A stretch of 64,000 nucleotides of DNA from Nostoc sp. S4 (GTDB lineage Bacteria > Cyanobacteriota > Cyanobacteriia > Cyanobacteriales > Nostocaceae), in NCBI GenBank assembly GCA_029379225.1, contig JAQYWR010000017.1, positions 1 through 64,000 of the forward strand. Direction: 5' to 3'. Made by a program: the position numbers and the translations under genes. This document shows, one piece after another, positions 8,786-18,197 of the stretch (position 1 is the stretch's first letter; each line of letters opens with the position of its first letter). The notes under the pieces are model-generated. The model was not told the origin of the DNA. It ran no database searches and worked only from the letters and a program-made list of their open reading frames with translations.

Positions 8786-9667
8786 ATGACTAAAACTGCA
8801 TGGGTGTTTCCCGGACAAGGTTCCCAAGCACTGGGAATGGGAATAGATTTATTAGATATACCTGCCGCTAAAGACAAATTTGCTCAAGCTGAGGCAATTT
8901 TAGGCTGGTCTGTAACGGAAATATGTCAAACACAAGAAGAACAGTTATCACAGACGCTATATACTCAGCCAAGTCTTTATGTGGTAGAAAGCATTCTTGC
9001 TGACCTTTTCCGGGAGAGAGGGCATCAACCAGATTTACTTGCTGGACATAGTTTGGGAGAATATGTTGCACTTTATATTGCGGGTGTCTTTGAGTGGTCG
9101 GCTGGTTTATATTTGGTGAAGCGTCGTGCCCAACTGATGGATAGTGCTTCTGGCGGTATGATGGCAGCTTTGATGAACTTTAACCGCGAACAGTTAGAAA
9201 AAGTCATTGCCGAAACACCTGATGTAGTAGTGGCAAATGACAACAGTTCGGCTCAAGTAGTAATTTCGGGCACCACCGAGGCTGTACAAGCGGTTATGTC
9301 TCAAGTTAAAGCCAAACGTGCTATTCCTTTAAAAGTTTCTGGAGCATTTCACTCGCATTTAATAGCTGCTGCTGCTGCGGAATTTCAAGACATCCTGCAA
9401 TCTGTAGAATTTCAGCCAGCTCTTATCCCTGTGTTATCAAATATAGAACCAATTCCGTCTGTTGATGCCGAAATTTTGAAACAACGCCTCAACAAGCAAA
9501 TGACAGGTTCGGTACGCTGGCGAGAAATTTCTCTGCAATTACCAGCTAACGGCATCGAGCAAGTAATAGAAATTGGCCCTGGTAAAGTTCTAACCGGCTT
9601 AATTAAACGTAGTAGCCCTGACTTAATTCTAAAAAATATTAATAGTGCTGCTGATTTGCCTGTTTAA
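8786..9667 (+). CDS. fabD: Malonyl-CoA:ACP transacylase
   Basis: Transfers malonyl from CoA to acyl carrier protein, supplying the elongation unit for fatty acid synthesis. 293 residues. The N-terminal VFPGQGSQALGMG, the nucleophile motif GHSLGEY (Ser about 90) and the histidine in SGAFHSHL (about 188) are all present. It follows fabH by 92 bases, all heptamer repeat, and its start codon lies within the repeat. The next gene downstream is convergent, so the lipid group ends here; no plsC follows. Confidence 0.96.
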   Translation: MTKTAWVFPGQGSQALGMGIDLLDIPAAKDKFAQAEAILGWSVTEICQTQEEQLSQTLYTQPSLYVVESILADLFRERGHQPDLLAGHSLGEYVALYIAGVFEWSAGLYLVKRRAQLMDSASGGMMAALMNFNREQLEKVIAETPDVVVANDNSSAQVVISGTTEAVQAVMSQVKAKRAIPLKVSGAFHSHLIAAAAAEFQDILQSVEFQPALIPVLSNIEPIPSVDAEILKQRLNKQMTGSVRWREISLQLPANGIEQVIEIGPGKVLTGLIKRSSPDLILKNINSAADLPV

Positions 9668-10021
9668 TTTTTTAGATAATGTTTGAAAAATACACCAGAT
9701 TTAGCAAATGTGAGGGTAAATATTCCATAATTTCCAGATTTATCACTGGAGTTATCTGTGGTATTTCCTCTAGTTAGTTAGTAGTAATATGGTTGCCAAG
9801 AGTAGGCATTTGTTTAAGCGATTGTCTAAAATTTAGTGCTTGTGCGATCGCTTGATAGCACGTCCTGCATGGCAAGCTACTGAGGCTACTCCAAAGGCAA
9901 TTCAAGCCCTCAAGTCTATTGTCTTGGCGAGAATGACATCATAAAATCCAGCCTACAAGCTGCCGCCTATAGTCACGATACCAGGACTATAGGCAGACTA
10001 GGTACTTTATAATAATTTTTC
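9668..10021. other. Intergenic region between convergent fabD and dnaJ-type gene
   Basis: 354 bases without a gene. It contains a hairpin, GCCTATAGTC (9965-9974) and GACTATAGGC (9985-9994), a perfect 10-bp stem with a 10-base loop. The sequence following on the plus strand is AT-rich but has no immediate T-run. As both flanking genes end here it may act as a bidirectional terminator. Confidence 0.45.
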
Positions 10022-11020
10022 TTACAGCTTAACTTGTGACAAATGACTGCGGGGATTATATGTACGTATAGTCCGGATTTTTTCATAATATTCCCGCTCT
10101 TGTTGGCTGAGGTCTTTTGGCGGTACGATCGCTACCTTCACCAATTGATCGCCGCGTCCACCCTTGGCAAGAGGCCAACCTTTGCCACGTAAACGCAGCG
10201 ATTGTCCAGAACGTACCCCTGCTGGTAACTTGACATTAACCATACCTTCGGGAGTAGGTACATCAATCGATGCTCCCAGCGTCGCTTCATCTGGAGTGAT
10301 TGCCACTTCACAAACTAAATTATCGCCTTCAAATTGGAAAAACGAGTGCGGCTGAAGTTCGACTTTTAAATATAAATCTCCCCGTTGTTGAGTCATGGGG
10401 TTAAATTGACCTTTACCCCGGACGCGTAGGCGAGTACCAGTTTTAGCCCCAGCCGGGATGCGAACATCAATTGTTTCATTACCTAAACTAAAGCGCTTTT
10501 GCACACCACCAAATGCTTCACCAAAAGTCAAAGCGATCGCAGCTTCACTATCTTGGGCAGTACTAGCACCTGGATCTTGAAACCCAAAATCGTTAAAGCC
10601 ACCAAAACCACTGGGCGCACCTGTGGAAGTACGGTAAGAGTAACTTTGTCGCCCACCGCGAGGGCTACCACCACCACCAAAGCGTCCTAGTAACTCATTA
10701 ATAAACTCATCAAAATTGCCGTATTGACTGAAGTCAAAACCGCCCATATCGACACCAGCGCCACCAGATGGGAAACCTTGACCAGCTTGTTTCCAATATT
10801 GACCAAATTGGTCGTATTTTTTGCGTTTGTCTGGGTCTGAGACAACTTCGTAAGCTTCGTTAATTTCTTTGAAGCGTGCTTCTGCCTGTTTGTTGCCTGG
10901 GTTAACATCAGGATGATATTTGCGGGCTAGTTTGCGAAAGGCTTGTTTAATTTCCTCTTGAGTGGCAGTCTTACTAACTCCCAAAATTGCGTAATAGTCT
11001 TTAAAGTCCGTTGCAGCCAT
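10022..11020 (-). CDS. DnaJ-type cochaperone without zinc finger (CbpA-like)
   Basis: Hsp40 partner that stimulates DnaK ATPase. 332 residues: J domain at about 5-70 with the HPD tripeptide (KYHPDVNPG), a Gly/Phe-rich linker at about 80-160, and the two-part C-terminal substrate-binding domain to about 320 ([18 protein letters not shown] and [19 protein letters not shown]). The four CxxCxGxG motifs of class A DnaJ are absent, so this is a class B/CbpA-type protein. A strong AGGAGG lies 8 bases before the ATG. No dnaK is adjacent. Confidence 0.92.
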   Translation of the reverse strand: MAATDFKDYYAILGVSKTATQEEIKQAFRKLARKYHPDVNPGNKQAEARFKEINEAYEVVSDPDKRKKYDQFGQYWKQAGQGFPSGGAGVDMGGFDFSQYGNFDEFINELLGRFGGGGSPRGGRQSYSYRTSTGAPSGFGGFNDFGFQDPGASTAQDSEAAIALTFGEAFGGVQKRFSLGNETIDVRIPAGAKTGTRLRVRGKGQFNPMTQQRGDLYLKVELQPHSFFQFEGDNLVCEVAITPDEATLGASIDVPTPEGMVNVKLPAGVRSGQSLRLRGKGWPLAKGGRGDQLVKVAIVPPKDLSQQEREYYEKIRTIRTYNPRSHLSQVKL

Positions 11021-11184
11021 CTACCAGCCTCCTATAAAAATTAGCCTTATGTTTTTTGAGATAAGAGATGTGCCTATTTGCTAGGTATAATGCCAAGCAA
11101 AATAATCTGATTTTAAATTAACAAAGAATATAGAAAATCAAGTGTGGTTCTTGCTCGCTGGACGATCGCAATTTCCGTACCCTC

Positions 11185-11634
11185 AAGTTTCTGGAAAATG
11201 CATCAGGCTGTCTAGTCCTTGTTCCAGGCTTAGGGGGGTATCCCGGAGTTAACGGTGCATCCGCAAGATGATTTTTTCAGCCACTTGAGGTTTCTGGCCT
11301 TTGATTGCCTGCCAAACACACCAAACTAGCGTATTTACCCAAATTTCAATAATGTGGGTAAAACCCAAGTGAGGCGCTAAGAAAATAACCTGACGGCGAT
11401 CGCGTTCGTTGGGCGTTAGTAGGGTAGATTGCCATATTTTTGGGGAAATAGCTTGTCGAAATTGCTATTCCACTTCTGGCCAAATCAGCAACCAGTATCC
11501 TTCAATAGGTTAGGAACCGAATAATTGTCCCCGGATGACATCTGTAGAAATCAGGTGCATCTGGGGACATTCTGCGAGTAATTGTTTTGCTGTAGTTGAC
11601 TTCCCGCTACTTGGAAGACCAATTACCAACAAAA
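11185..11634 (-). pseudogene. Decayed P-loop kinase-like ATPase (AAA_33 type)
   Basis: Conceptual translation from 11634 downward gives a Walker A (VIGLPSSGKSTTAKQLL), then LISTDVIRGQLFG, a stop, PIEGYWLLIWPEVE, a second stop, QFRQAIS, and later RDRRQVIFLAPHLGFTHI and ILRMHR followed by a third stop. These blocks are in one frame and in the order of small cyanobacterial P-loop kinase-like proteins as I remember them, but the segment between QAIS and the RDRRQV block is short, implying an internal deletion. There is no start codon at the 5' end, where GAGGAGT heptamer repeats take over. Three stops and the missing ends make it dead. Confidence 0.7.
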
Positions 11635-11700
11635 GTGAGGAGTGAGGAGTTAAAAGTCAGAAGTCAGAAGTGAGGAGTGAGGAGTGTTGAGAATTTTATT
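11634..11700. repeat. GTGAGGA/AGTCAGA heptamer repeats
   Basis: Short 7-base units (GTGAGGA, AGTCAGA) run between the decayed ATPase and glgC. They appear to replace the 5' end of the dead gene. Confidence 0.6.
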
Positions 11701-11722
11701 CGTAACTCCTAACTCCTAATCA

Positions 11723-13012
11723 TTAAATGATTGTTCCATCAGGAATTACAGCATTTTTTAGCACAACTACGATCCCACTGCGGATGTAAAAACCTTGACT
11801 TTCACGGTCAGCTTCTTGAACGTTATCTTTATTGATAATTTTGACATCGTGACCGATACTGGCGTTTTTATCGATGATGGCACGGCGAATAATCGAGTCA
11901 GTACCAATACCTACAGGAACGTCACCTTTTTCAACGTTACATTGGCGTTCTACAGAAGGTTGATAAAAGTCTGCACCCATCAGCAAAGATTCTTCGATGA
12001 TGCAGCCAGATTCAATGCGCGATCGCACTCCCAAAACTGAATGTTGAATGCGGCAATTTTTTAAAATGCAACCTTCGCCAATAATTGATTCTGTGATTTG
12101 GCAATCTAATAGTTTACTTGGAGGCAAGTAACGAGCGCGGGTATAAATTGGTGCTTCTTCATCATAGAAACTAAAGGGTGGCTGGGGCTGCTGAGTCAGG
12201 GCTAAATTGGCATGATAAAACGCATCGATTGTTCCAATATCTTCCCAGTAGTCATCAAAAAGGTAGGCTTGAACGTTGTAATCTTTAGAGGCATCAGGAA
12301 TAATTTCTTTACCAAAATCAGTCCTTTCTATACCCTCTCTTAACAACTTGAACAAAACGTCTTTTTTAAAGACATAAATCCCCATCGAAGCGATGTAAGG
12401 CTGTTGCTGAGCTTGTTCTTTGCTTAATCCTAGTACACTTGTATCAACACGCATTTGGATTAACGCTTCACCTTTGGGTTTTTCGCTAAAATCGACTACC
12501 CTACCAGAACCGTCAATTTTCATCAACCCAAAATCTGAGGCGCGGCGCTCATCGATGGGGATAACTGAGAGAGTAATATCAGCCCCCGTTTCTCTATGGC
12601 GTTGGATAAACTGGCGATAATCCATGCGGTAGAGGTGATCGCCGGAAAGAATGAGATATTCTTCTACATCCCATTCTTCCATTAACCACAAATACTGACG
12701 TACAGCATCAGCTGTACCCTGGAACCAATTAGGGTTTTCTGGTGTTTGTTGTGCGGCTAGCACTTCCACAAACCCTTCATTGAAACCAGTAAAGTTGTAG
12801 GTACGAGCGATGTGACGATTCAGAGAAGCTGAGTTGAATTGTGTCAGGACATAGATTTTGAATATTTCGGAATTTATACAGTTACTAACAGGGATATCGA
12901 TTAAGCGGTATTTCCCTGCTACTGGTACTGCTGGTTTAGCACGAAGTTTGGTTAAGGGATAAAGACGCGTACCCGCGCCACCACCAAGAATGATTGATAA
13001 TACTTTTTTCAC
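11723..13012 (-). CDS. glgC: Glucose-1-phosphate adenylyltransferase
   Basis: Makes ADP-glucose from ATP and glucose 1-phosphate, the committed step of glycogen synthesis; cyanobacterial enzymes are activated by 3-phosphoglycerate. 429 residues, family length. The N-terminal nucleotide-binding [21 protein letters not shown], the substrate region around [10 protein letters not shown] and the C-terminal left-handed beta-helix with [16 protein letters not shown] are visible. The start is GTG at 13012, with AGGAGA about 8 bases upstream. Confidence 0.97.
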   Translation of the reverse strand: MKKVLSIILGGGAGTRLYPLTKLRAKPAVPVAGKYRLIDIPVSNCINSEIFKIYVLTQFNSASLNRHIARTYNFTGFNEGFVEVLAAQQTPENPNWFQGTADAVRQYLWLMEEWDVEEYLILSGDHLYRMDYRQFIQRHRETGADITLSVIPIDERRASDFGLMKIDGSGRVVDFSEKPKGEALIQMRVDTSVLGLSKEQAQQQPYIASMGIYVFKKDVLFKLLREGIERTDFGKEIIPDASKDYNVQAYLFDDYWEDIGTIDAFYHANLALTQQPQPPFSFYDEEAPIYTRARYLPPSKLLDCQITESIIGEGCILKNCRIQHSVLGVRSRIESGCIIEESLLMGADFYQPSVERQCNVEKGDVPVGIGTDSIIRRAIIDKNASIGHDVKIINKDNVQEADRESQGFYIRSGIVVVLKNAVIPDGTII

Positions 13013-13263
13013 AAAATTTCTCCTGACTGCCTTTCAACTCTCATCTTCAGTTTAGGACTGTATGTGGCAGCTGGTAAGGGGGGAGCAGATGATTCTTAGG
13101 GATGAATTTTAGAAAATGCTGTTAAGGAAGAAAAAAATTAGAACGTTTGTATTATTGAATGATAAAAATGGGAAGGCGATCGCTATACTTGAAATCTCAA
13201 CAGAGAATCTTTAAAACTAACGACAAAGTAACCAGCAATATTTAGTAAATGAAGGTAATTCTA

Positions 13264-13563
13264 TCAAACACCCAAACGGCGTATACCTTTAGTACTATTA
13301 AGTAAATGCAATTTCTGTGATAGTTTTAAATACTTAACCCAAGGTTGCTCTGACAACTGAGAAACGGCATTTGATGACAGTGTTGCCGTGAAGAGATTTT
13401 GGTCATTTCTCATCCCACTAATGCCTAAACTTGTCAAAAAATTAGTTACAACCGGATCTGAAACTGGTTCAGTATAAATGAAAACCGCCAAACTTGGTTT
13501 TTCTAAGTCTTGAACATTATTCAGCGCTACAGTCAGAGGAGCATCTAACTTTTGATAATTCAT
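13264..13563 (-). CDS. Stand-alone subtilase propeptide-like protein
   Basis: 99 residues from the ATG at 13563, chosen because AGGAAA lies 9 bases upstream and because the N-terminus MNYQKLD then lines up with MRYEKLS of the subtilase encoded at 16059-17786. Further shared pattern: K-S-VFIY--P near 30-40 (LAVFIYTEP against VVFIYCNP), -LSE- near 75 and a K-S-KL-L end (KLSQKLHLL against KPSRKLYLR). In the protease this stretch is the prodomain ahead of the catalytic domain. The small protein ends where the protease domain would begin. Inference: an I9-like inhibitor or folding factor acting in trans. It lacks a signal peptide. Confidence 0.6.
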   Translation of the reverse strand: MNYQKLDAPLTVALNNVQDLEKPSLAVFIYTEPVSDPVVTNFLTSLGISGMRNDQNLFTATLSSNAVSQLSEQPWVKYLKLSQKLHLLNSTKGIRRLGV

Positions 13564-13819
13564 ATATCTATTTCCTGCAAAGATAAGCAAGCCTAGTCAA
13601 CTGCGTTCTCACAAACTTAGCAAATTTCCCGCTGACTATCTCCTATCCTGATGCAGATGTTAATACTTACCTCTTTGCTTCTGATTAGAGATTTAGCTAG
13701 TTGAGCAGATTAAATTGCCAATATTTTAGTTAAAGTTAGTAGATTAGTTTTGATTACCAAAGCTCGCCCTTAGCATTGACGTTGGATTAATTGGCGATCG
13801 CTCCTGTGTAGGAGTGAAT

Positions 13820-15646
13820 TTAGACAATCGTTAGGTTAGTCAAGTTACCTTTATAGCCATTAATGTCAATTACGGCATCCGTCAGGGCAGAAAATCCATT
13901 AATGTTATCATTGAGTGCCAGGAAAGTCTGCTGATAATTCCCTGTACCAAGGGTAAAAGTTGCCGCAGTTTTAGCCACAAAAGCAGTTGCAGTTAATACC
14001 TGTTGTACATCTGATAAATTGAAACTCGCAACAGTACCAAGTTGAACTAAATTAGCAGCGCTAACTGCATACAGCCCATCAATTTTATCTTCACCGATTT
14101 TCAAGTCAGTAATTCTATCAAAGCTAGACAACAGCGAATCACTCAGGCTGTTAAAGACAAATTTATCAGCGCCACAACCGCCTGTGAGGGTATCACGCCC
14201 AGCACCACCGTTAAGGACATCATTACCGTAACCAGCAACTAGTTTGTCATTTCCGGCTAATCCAAGTAGTTTATCGTTGCCGTTTTTACCAGAAATTTTG
14301 TCATTACCAGTCCCACCAGTGAGTTTATCTGCACCGTTACCACCGTTTAAGGTTTTATCAGGTACATTTCCTTCTGTAGTGGTCTTGCTGATGAGTTGAC
14401 CATTGGCATTATATAAATAAGTGGCAACTGCGTCAGTAGTGCCATTGCTGTTGTAGTCAATATCTGCGGTAGTTAGTTTACCATTGGCATCGTAGTTATA
14501 AATGGTAATCTCGTCAGGGATGCCATTGTTATTCTGGTCAGCTACCTGTGCAACTAGTCTGTTGTTAACATCATAGCTGTAAGCAGTCACTCGATCGAAG
14601 ATACCATCATTATTATTGTCAATCTTCTGTGAAATCAGCTTGCCGCTCAAATCGTAGCTGTAGCTGCCAACCGCATCAATTACACCATCATTGTTGAAGT
14701 CATAGCTGGCGGATGCGCGTCCATAAGTATTAGTAAAGGTTGTCACATAATCAGTAATGCCGTCACCGTTGTAATCAGTACTCTCGGATATCAGATTACC
14801 GCTGGCATCATAAGTAGAGATTATGACCCATTCTGGAATGCCGTCCTCATTGTCATCACGAATCTGGTATTTAGATGTCAACTCGCCGCTAATATCATAA
14901 GTATAGGTTGTAATATAGTGACCGCCACCGGAACCATCTTCGCTGTAGATTAAATCTTCTATTGTAGATGTCAATCTGCCGTTGGCGTCGTATGTAGCAG
15001 TTCTAGTATATGGAGCGCGACCCTCTGGTTGATAAGTGTAAAATATTAGATTACCGTTAGCATCATAACTATAGGTTTCGACTTCTTCCACGACGGCGCC
15101 CTCACCAGTTTTGAAGGATGTCACCCTTCCGTTGGCATCATAAGTATAAGTATTAGTATAGGTTGTGACACTATCTATGATGCCGTCGTCATCATAGTCA
15201 GTGCTAGAGGATGCTATGTTGCCATTGGCATCATAAGTATAGACATAATCAACAATGCCGTCGCTATCGTAGTCAGTGCTAGAGGATGTTAACTTCCCGC
15301 CAGCATCATAAGTGTAAGTATATGTTGTGACAGAATCAGCAATGCCGTCGTTGTCGAAGTCACGGCTATCGGATGTCTTGTTGCCCTTGGCATCATAAGT
15401 ATAGATATAATCAACAATGCCGTCGCCCTCGTAGTCACGACTTTCGGATCTCAGGTTGCCGTTGGCATCATAAGTATAGGTGGTGACACTATCAGCGATG
15501 CCGTCACCATTGTAGTCAGTGCTAACAGATGTCAGGTTATAACCGTAGTTAATAACTGAGTCTATTGTTCCATCACTGTTATTGTCTATGTTCTCAGCTA
15601 TTAAGTTGCCAGCGGCATCGTAAGTGTAAGTTGTGGTTGAACTCAT
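13820..15646 (-). CDS. YD-repeat/RTX surface protein with Bluetail-like C-terminus
   Basis: 608 residues. Residues 1 to about 425 are about a dozen imperfect units of the form YTYDANGNLxSxSxDYDxDGIxD, mixing a YD-type strand with a DxDxDG loop that looks able to bind calcium. About 430-500 are seven RTX nonapeptides (GGTGNDKIS, GLAGNDKLV). The last 100 residues (FDRITDLKIGEDKIDG, then AATFTLGTGNYQQTFLALND and DINGYKGNL) resemble the cyanobacterial Bluetail ending. There is no N-terminal signal peptide, as expected for type I secretion. AAGGAA precedes the ATG by about 9 bases. No exporter genes are in the window. Confidence 0.85.
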   Translation of the reverse strand: MSSTTTYTYDAAGNLIAENIDNNSDGTIDSVINYGYNLTSVSTDYNGDGIADSVTTYTYDANGNLRSESRDYEGDGIVDYIYTYDAKGNKTSDSRDFDNDGIADSVTTYTYTYDAGGKLTSSSTDYDSDGIVDYVYTYDANGNIASSSTDYDDDGIIDSVTTYTNTYTYDANGRVTSFKTGEGAVVEEVETYSYDANGNLIFYTYQPEGRAPYTRTATYDANGRLTSTIEDLIYSEDGSGGGHYITTYTYDISGELTSKYQIRDDNEDGIPEWVIISTYDASGNLISESTDYNGDGITDYVTTFTNTYGRASASYDFNNDGVIDAVGSYSYDLSGKLISQKIDNNNDGIFDRVTAYSYDVNNRLVAQVADQNNNGIPDEITIYNYDANGKLTTADIDYNSNGTTDAVATYLYNANGQLISKTTTEGNVPDKTLNGGNGADKLTGGTGNDKISGKNGNDKLLGLAGNDKLVAGYGNDVLNGGAGRDTLTGGCGADKFVFNSLSDSLLSSFDRITDLKIGEDKIDGLYAVSAANLVQLGTVASFNLSDVQQVLTATAFVAKTAATFTLGTGNYQQTFLALNDNINGFSALTDAVIDINGYKGNLTNLTIV

Positions 15647-15888
15647 AAATTTATGTTCCTTATCTAAATGATTTCAGTTGTGTACTGCGTTTGATTTTAT
15701 TGTGCCAACTTACTTATTTATTTAAGTAAATAACCTGAGTTCGGCATCAGAGAAGGGGCAGGTAGTAAGCTGAAAATAACAACTTGATCCAGCAACCTGC
15801 CTTATGTTTAGTTTAGATGCTTTGTTCTATCATGTAGATAATTTCTGTAAGGCTTTTGAAGGGCAGAAGTACAGGACACTAAGTTTAA

Positions 15889-16048
15889 AGGATGTTTGAA
15901 AAGTATTTTTGGAAATATCAAAACCTCCCAAATCTGACCCCCCTAGCCCCCTTTCTTACAAGAGAATGGGGGTTTCAAAGCCTCTGTGCGTTTGGGGAGA
16001 GGTTTAGAGAGGAATTCGTAGTATAGTTTGCGACTTTTCAAACATCCT
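15889..16048. mobile_element. 160-bp MITE-like element with 16-bp terminal inverted repeats
   Basis: AGGATGTTTGAAAAGT (15889-15904) recurs as its exact reverse complement at 16033-16048. The interior has no coding potential and carries C-rich CCCCCCTAGCCCCCTTTC and GTTTGGGGAGAGG. This is the form of a non-autonomous element. No target duplication is obvious. It lies between the RTX gene and the stop of the subtilase gene. Confidence 0.75.
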
Positions 16049-16058
16049 CTCAGTCTAA

Positions 16059-17786
16059 TTACAGATTTAGACTATTAATTAGTCCATAACCCCATTTATC
16101 ATCAAATGTGCCTGCGGGCTTTCCGGGAATTCCGCTATTTTTACGTAGCAAATCTTTCAAAGTAGCCGGCTCGAGTTGAGGATCGCGCTGTAACAGTAAT
16201 GCAACTAACCCAGTGACGAAAGGTGTCGCCATACTCGTACCAGCCATTGCTACAAATTTAGAATTAATCATTGACGAGCGAGCAGAATTGGCATCAGCGG
16301 AAAGTGTAGAAACAATCATCGCTCCCGGTGCTGCTATATCGGGCTTTTGGGCATCATTGCGTAGAGGGCCTTCACTACTGAATTCTGAAATAGTATCCAA
16401 ATCTAAGCCTATTTCTCGTACTTGGTTATCAATATCTGTATACTTAGCTTTTGTGGTGTAAGCAGCAACTGTAACGGCACTGCTAGCAGCTCCCGGCGAA
16501 CCAATTTTTAGCGCATCCTTGATGCTTTTTCCTGTAAAAAACACTGATGACATATCATCTAATGTCCACACATCCACACGTGTGTCAGTTGCAGAAGTAT
16601 TGCGTAGGCGCAGTTGCCAAATACCTCCCATTACTTGTGAAGGCCCGTTACCACGTATTTGTACAAAGAAGTTATGGTCGCCGTTAATTTGATCTGGACC
16701 TGGTGTGACGATTTGTACCCGTGCATCAGGTAATTGGTAATCTTGTGTGGGATTATCGTCAGTAATAATTTTTTGAAAGGGAGTGACAAAACCGTTGGGA
16801 CTCCGCAGCGACACTTCCAACTCACTGTCTTTGGAATACCAACCGTTTAGCCAAACTATGCCTAATTGATTCAGAGGAACATTAAAGCGCATCCCACGAG
16901 TGCGTCCAGTGGGTATTGTTGCTTGACCATGAATATTGATGCTTCCTTCGTTACCCGCAGCACAGCAAACAATTCTTCCAGGGCCGGTTTCGGCATCAAT
17001 CACTTTTGATAAAGAATCGCTACCATCATGAGCATCAGCGTGTCCACCCAAACTTAGATTTACTACTGCTGGGCGTCCTAATTCCCTGGCAACTCGAAAA
17101 ATGTAACGAACGCCGTCGGCAATGTGGGCATCCTGCATGTCTGACCTGACGACAATTAATTCCGCCTCTGGTGCCACACCGCTATAGGTAACATCAGCAC
17201 CAGCAGCAATTCCGGCAACGTGGGTGCCATGACCGTCAGTATCCTGAGAAATTGTCAGTTGCGCTGCGGTAAATTCAGCCCCATAGGGACCTTCTGTTAC
17301 TCCTGGGCCTGGCAGCGTTTGATCCCAAATATGTAAAATCCGTTCGGCAAAAGCAGGGTGTTTTGGATCGATGCCACTATCTATAATACCAACAATTACA
17401 CCTTTGCCAGTCAGTCCAGTCTGATTTTTAAACTCTGGTAGTTTGACTTTTCCTGGTGCAACATCCATCCGCAAATACAATTTACGTGATGGTTTAATTC
17501 GTTGAATTGCATCTTCTTCAGATAAAATATCTAAAGCATTTATTGGTAAAAAAGCTGTGCGGACACTACCTGAATTTTGATTGACTTCAATATTATATTG
17601 TAATAGATAACTTAAGTCTGCATTTGGGTTGCAGTAGATAAAAACGACGCTCTTAGTTGGCTTAACAGTGCTTTTGTGGGCAATAATACCAAGCGATCGC
17701 CTATGTGTACCTAAAGCTTGTTCTCCTTCGTTTTGATAATCCTCAAATGCTAAAAGTAATCCCGGAGAAAGTTTTTCGTACCTCAT
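16059..17786 (-). CDS. Subtilisin-family serine protease (S8) with prodomain
   Basis: 575 residues from the ATG at 17786, preferred over an in-frame start 39 bases upstream because GAGG lies 7 bases before it. Prodomain about 1-115. Catalytic triad: Asp in VGIIDSGID (about 134), His in DGHGTHVAG (about 187), Ser in AGTSMATPFV (about 518). The oxyanion Asn is in CCAAGNEGS. An insert of about 150 residues between the His and Ser parts looks like an added beta domain. No classic signal peptide is visible, so the location is uncertain. Next on this strand are the MITE and the RTX protein, then the stand-alone prodomain-like gene. Confidence 0.93.
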   Translation of the reverse strand: MRYEKLSPGLLLAFEDYQNEGEQALGTHRRSLGIIAHKSTVKPTKSVVFIYCNPNADLSYLLQYNIEVNQNSGSVRTAFLPINALDILSEEDAIQRIKPSRKLYLRMDVAPGKVKLPEFKNQTGLTGKGVIVGIIDSGIDPKHPAFAERILHIWDQTLPGPGVTEGPYGAEFTAAQLTISQDTDGHGTHVAGIAAGADVTYSGVAPEAELIVVRSDMQDAHIADGVRYIFRVARELGRPAVVNLSLGGHADAHDGSDSLSKVIDAETGPGRIVCCAAGNEGSINIHGQATIPTGRTRGMRFNVPLNQLGIVWLNGWYSKDSELEVSLRSPNGFVTPFQKIITDDNPTQDYQLPDARVQIVTPGPDQINGDHNFFVQIRGNGPSQVMGGIWQLRLRNTSATDTRVDVWTLDDMSSVFFTGKSIKDALKIGSPGAASSAVTVAAYTTKAKYTDIDNQVREIGLDLDTISEFSSEGPLRNDAQKPDIAAPGAMIVSTLSADANSARSSMINSKFVAMAGTSMATPFVTGLVALLLQRDPQLEPATLKDLLRKNSGIPGKPAGTFDDKWGYGLINSLNL

Positions 17787-18197
17787 TTTGGCCTCAAATT
17801 TAATTTTTTGGAAACGAAGAGTCAAAAGTCAAGATATTTTGAATCTTAACTTCCTTTTTTAGGACTTCGATTGAATGCAACTGGATATAACTCATAATCT
17901 ATAAAATTAATCCAGTAATTGTCTGAGTGATTACGGACAAAGTTAATTGAAAAATTATTAATATTTATTATTTATATCAATACGATTAATCAATTTTGGA
18001 ATAATTTTTTACCAAAAAATTATTATAGATACTGATAAGATTCGCTTATCAAACACATAAAAATTGTGAATAAAAAATAAAAATAACAAATAATTTTTTC
18101 ATACCCAATGCCCCATGCCGAATTTTCTATCATAAGTAAGAGTCACAAAGAAGCTAATATTTGCAACGATCGCTTCTGAAGCCACTGAGAGTTATTC
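17787..18197. other. AT-rich intergenic region between divergent genes
   Basis: About 410 bases between the subtilase and the GH13 gene, which diverge. Very AT-rich (runs such as AAATTATTAATATTTATTATT). Promoters for both must lie here, but I cannot pick out clear hexamers. No repeat or RNA gene is recognised. Confidence 0.4.

Noticed and set aside
13800..13818. CTCCTGTGTAGGAG hairpin after the RTX gene as terminator
   Set aside because: The stem is only 5 bp with no T-run; too weak to call.
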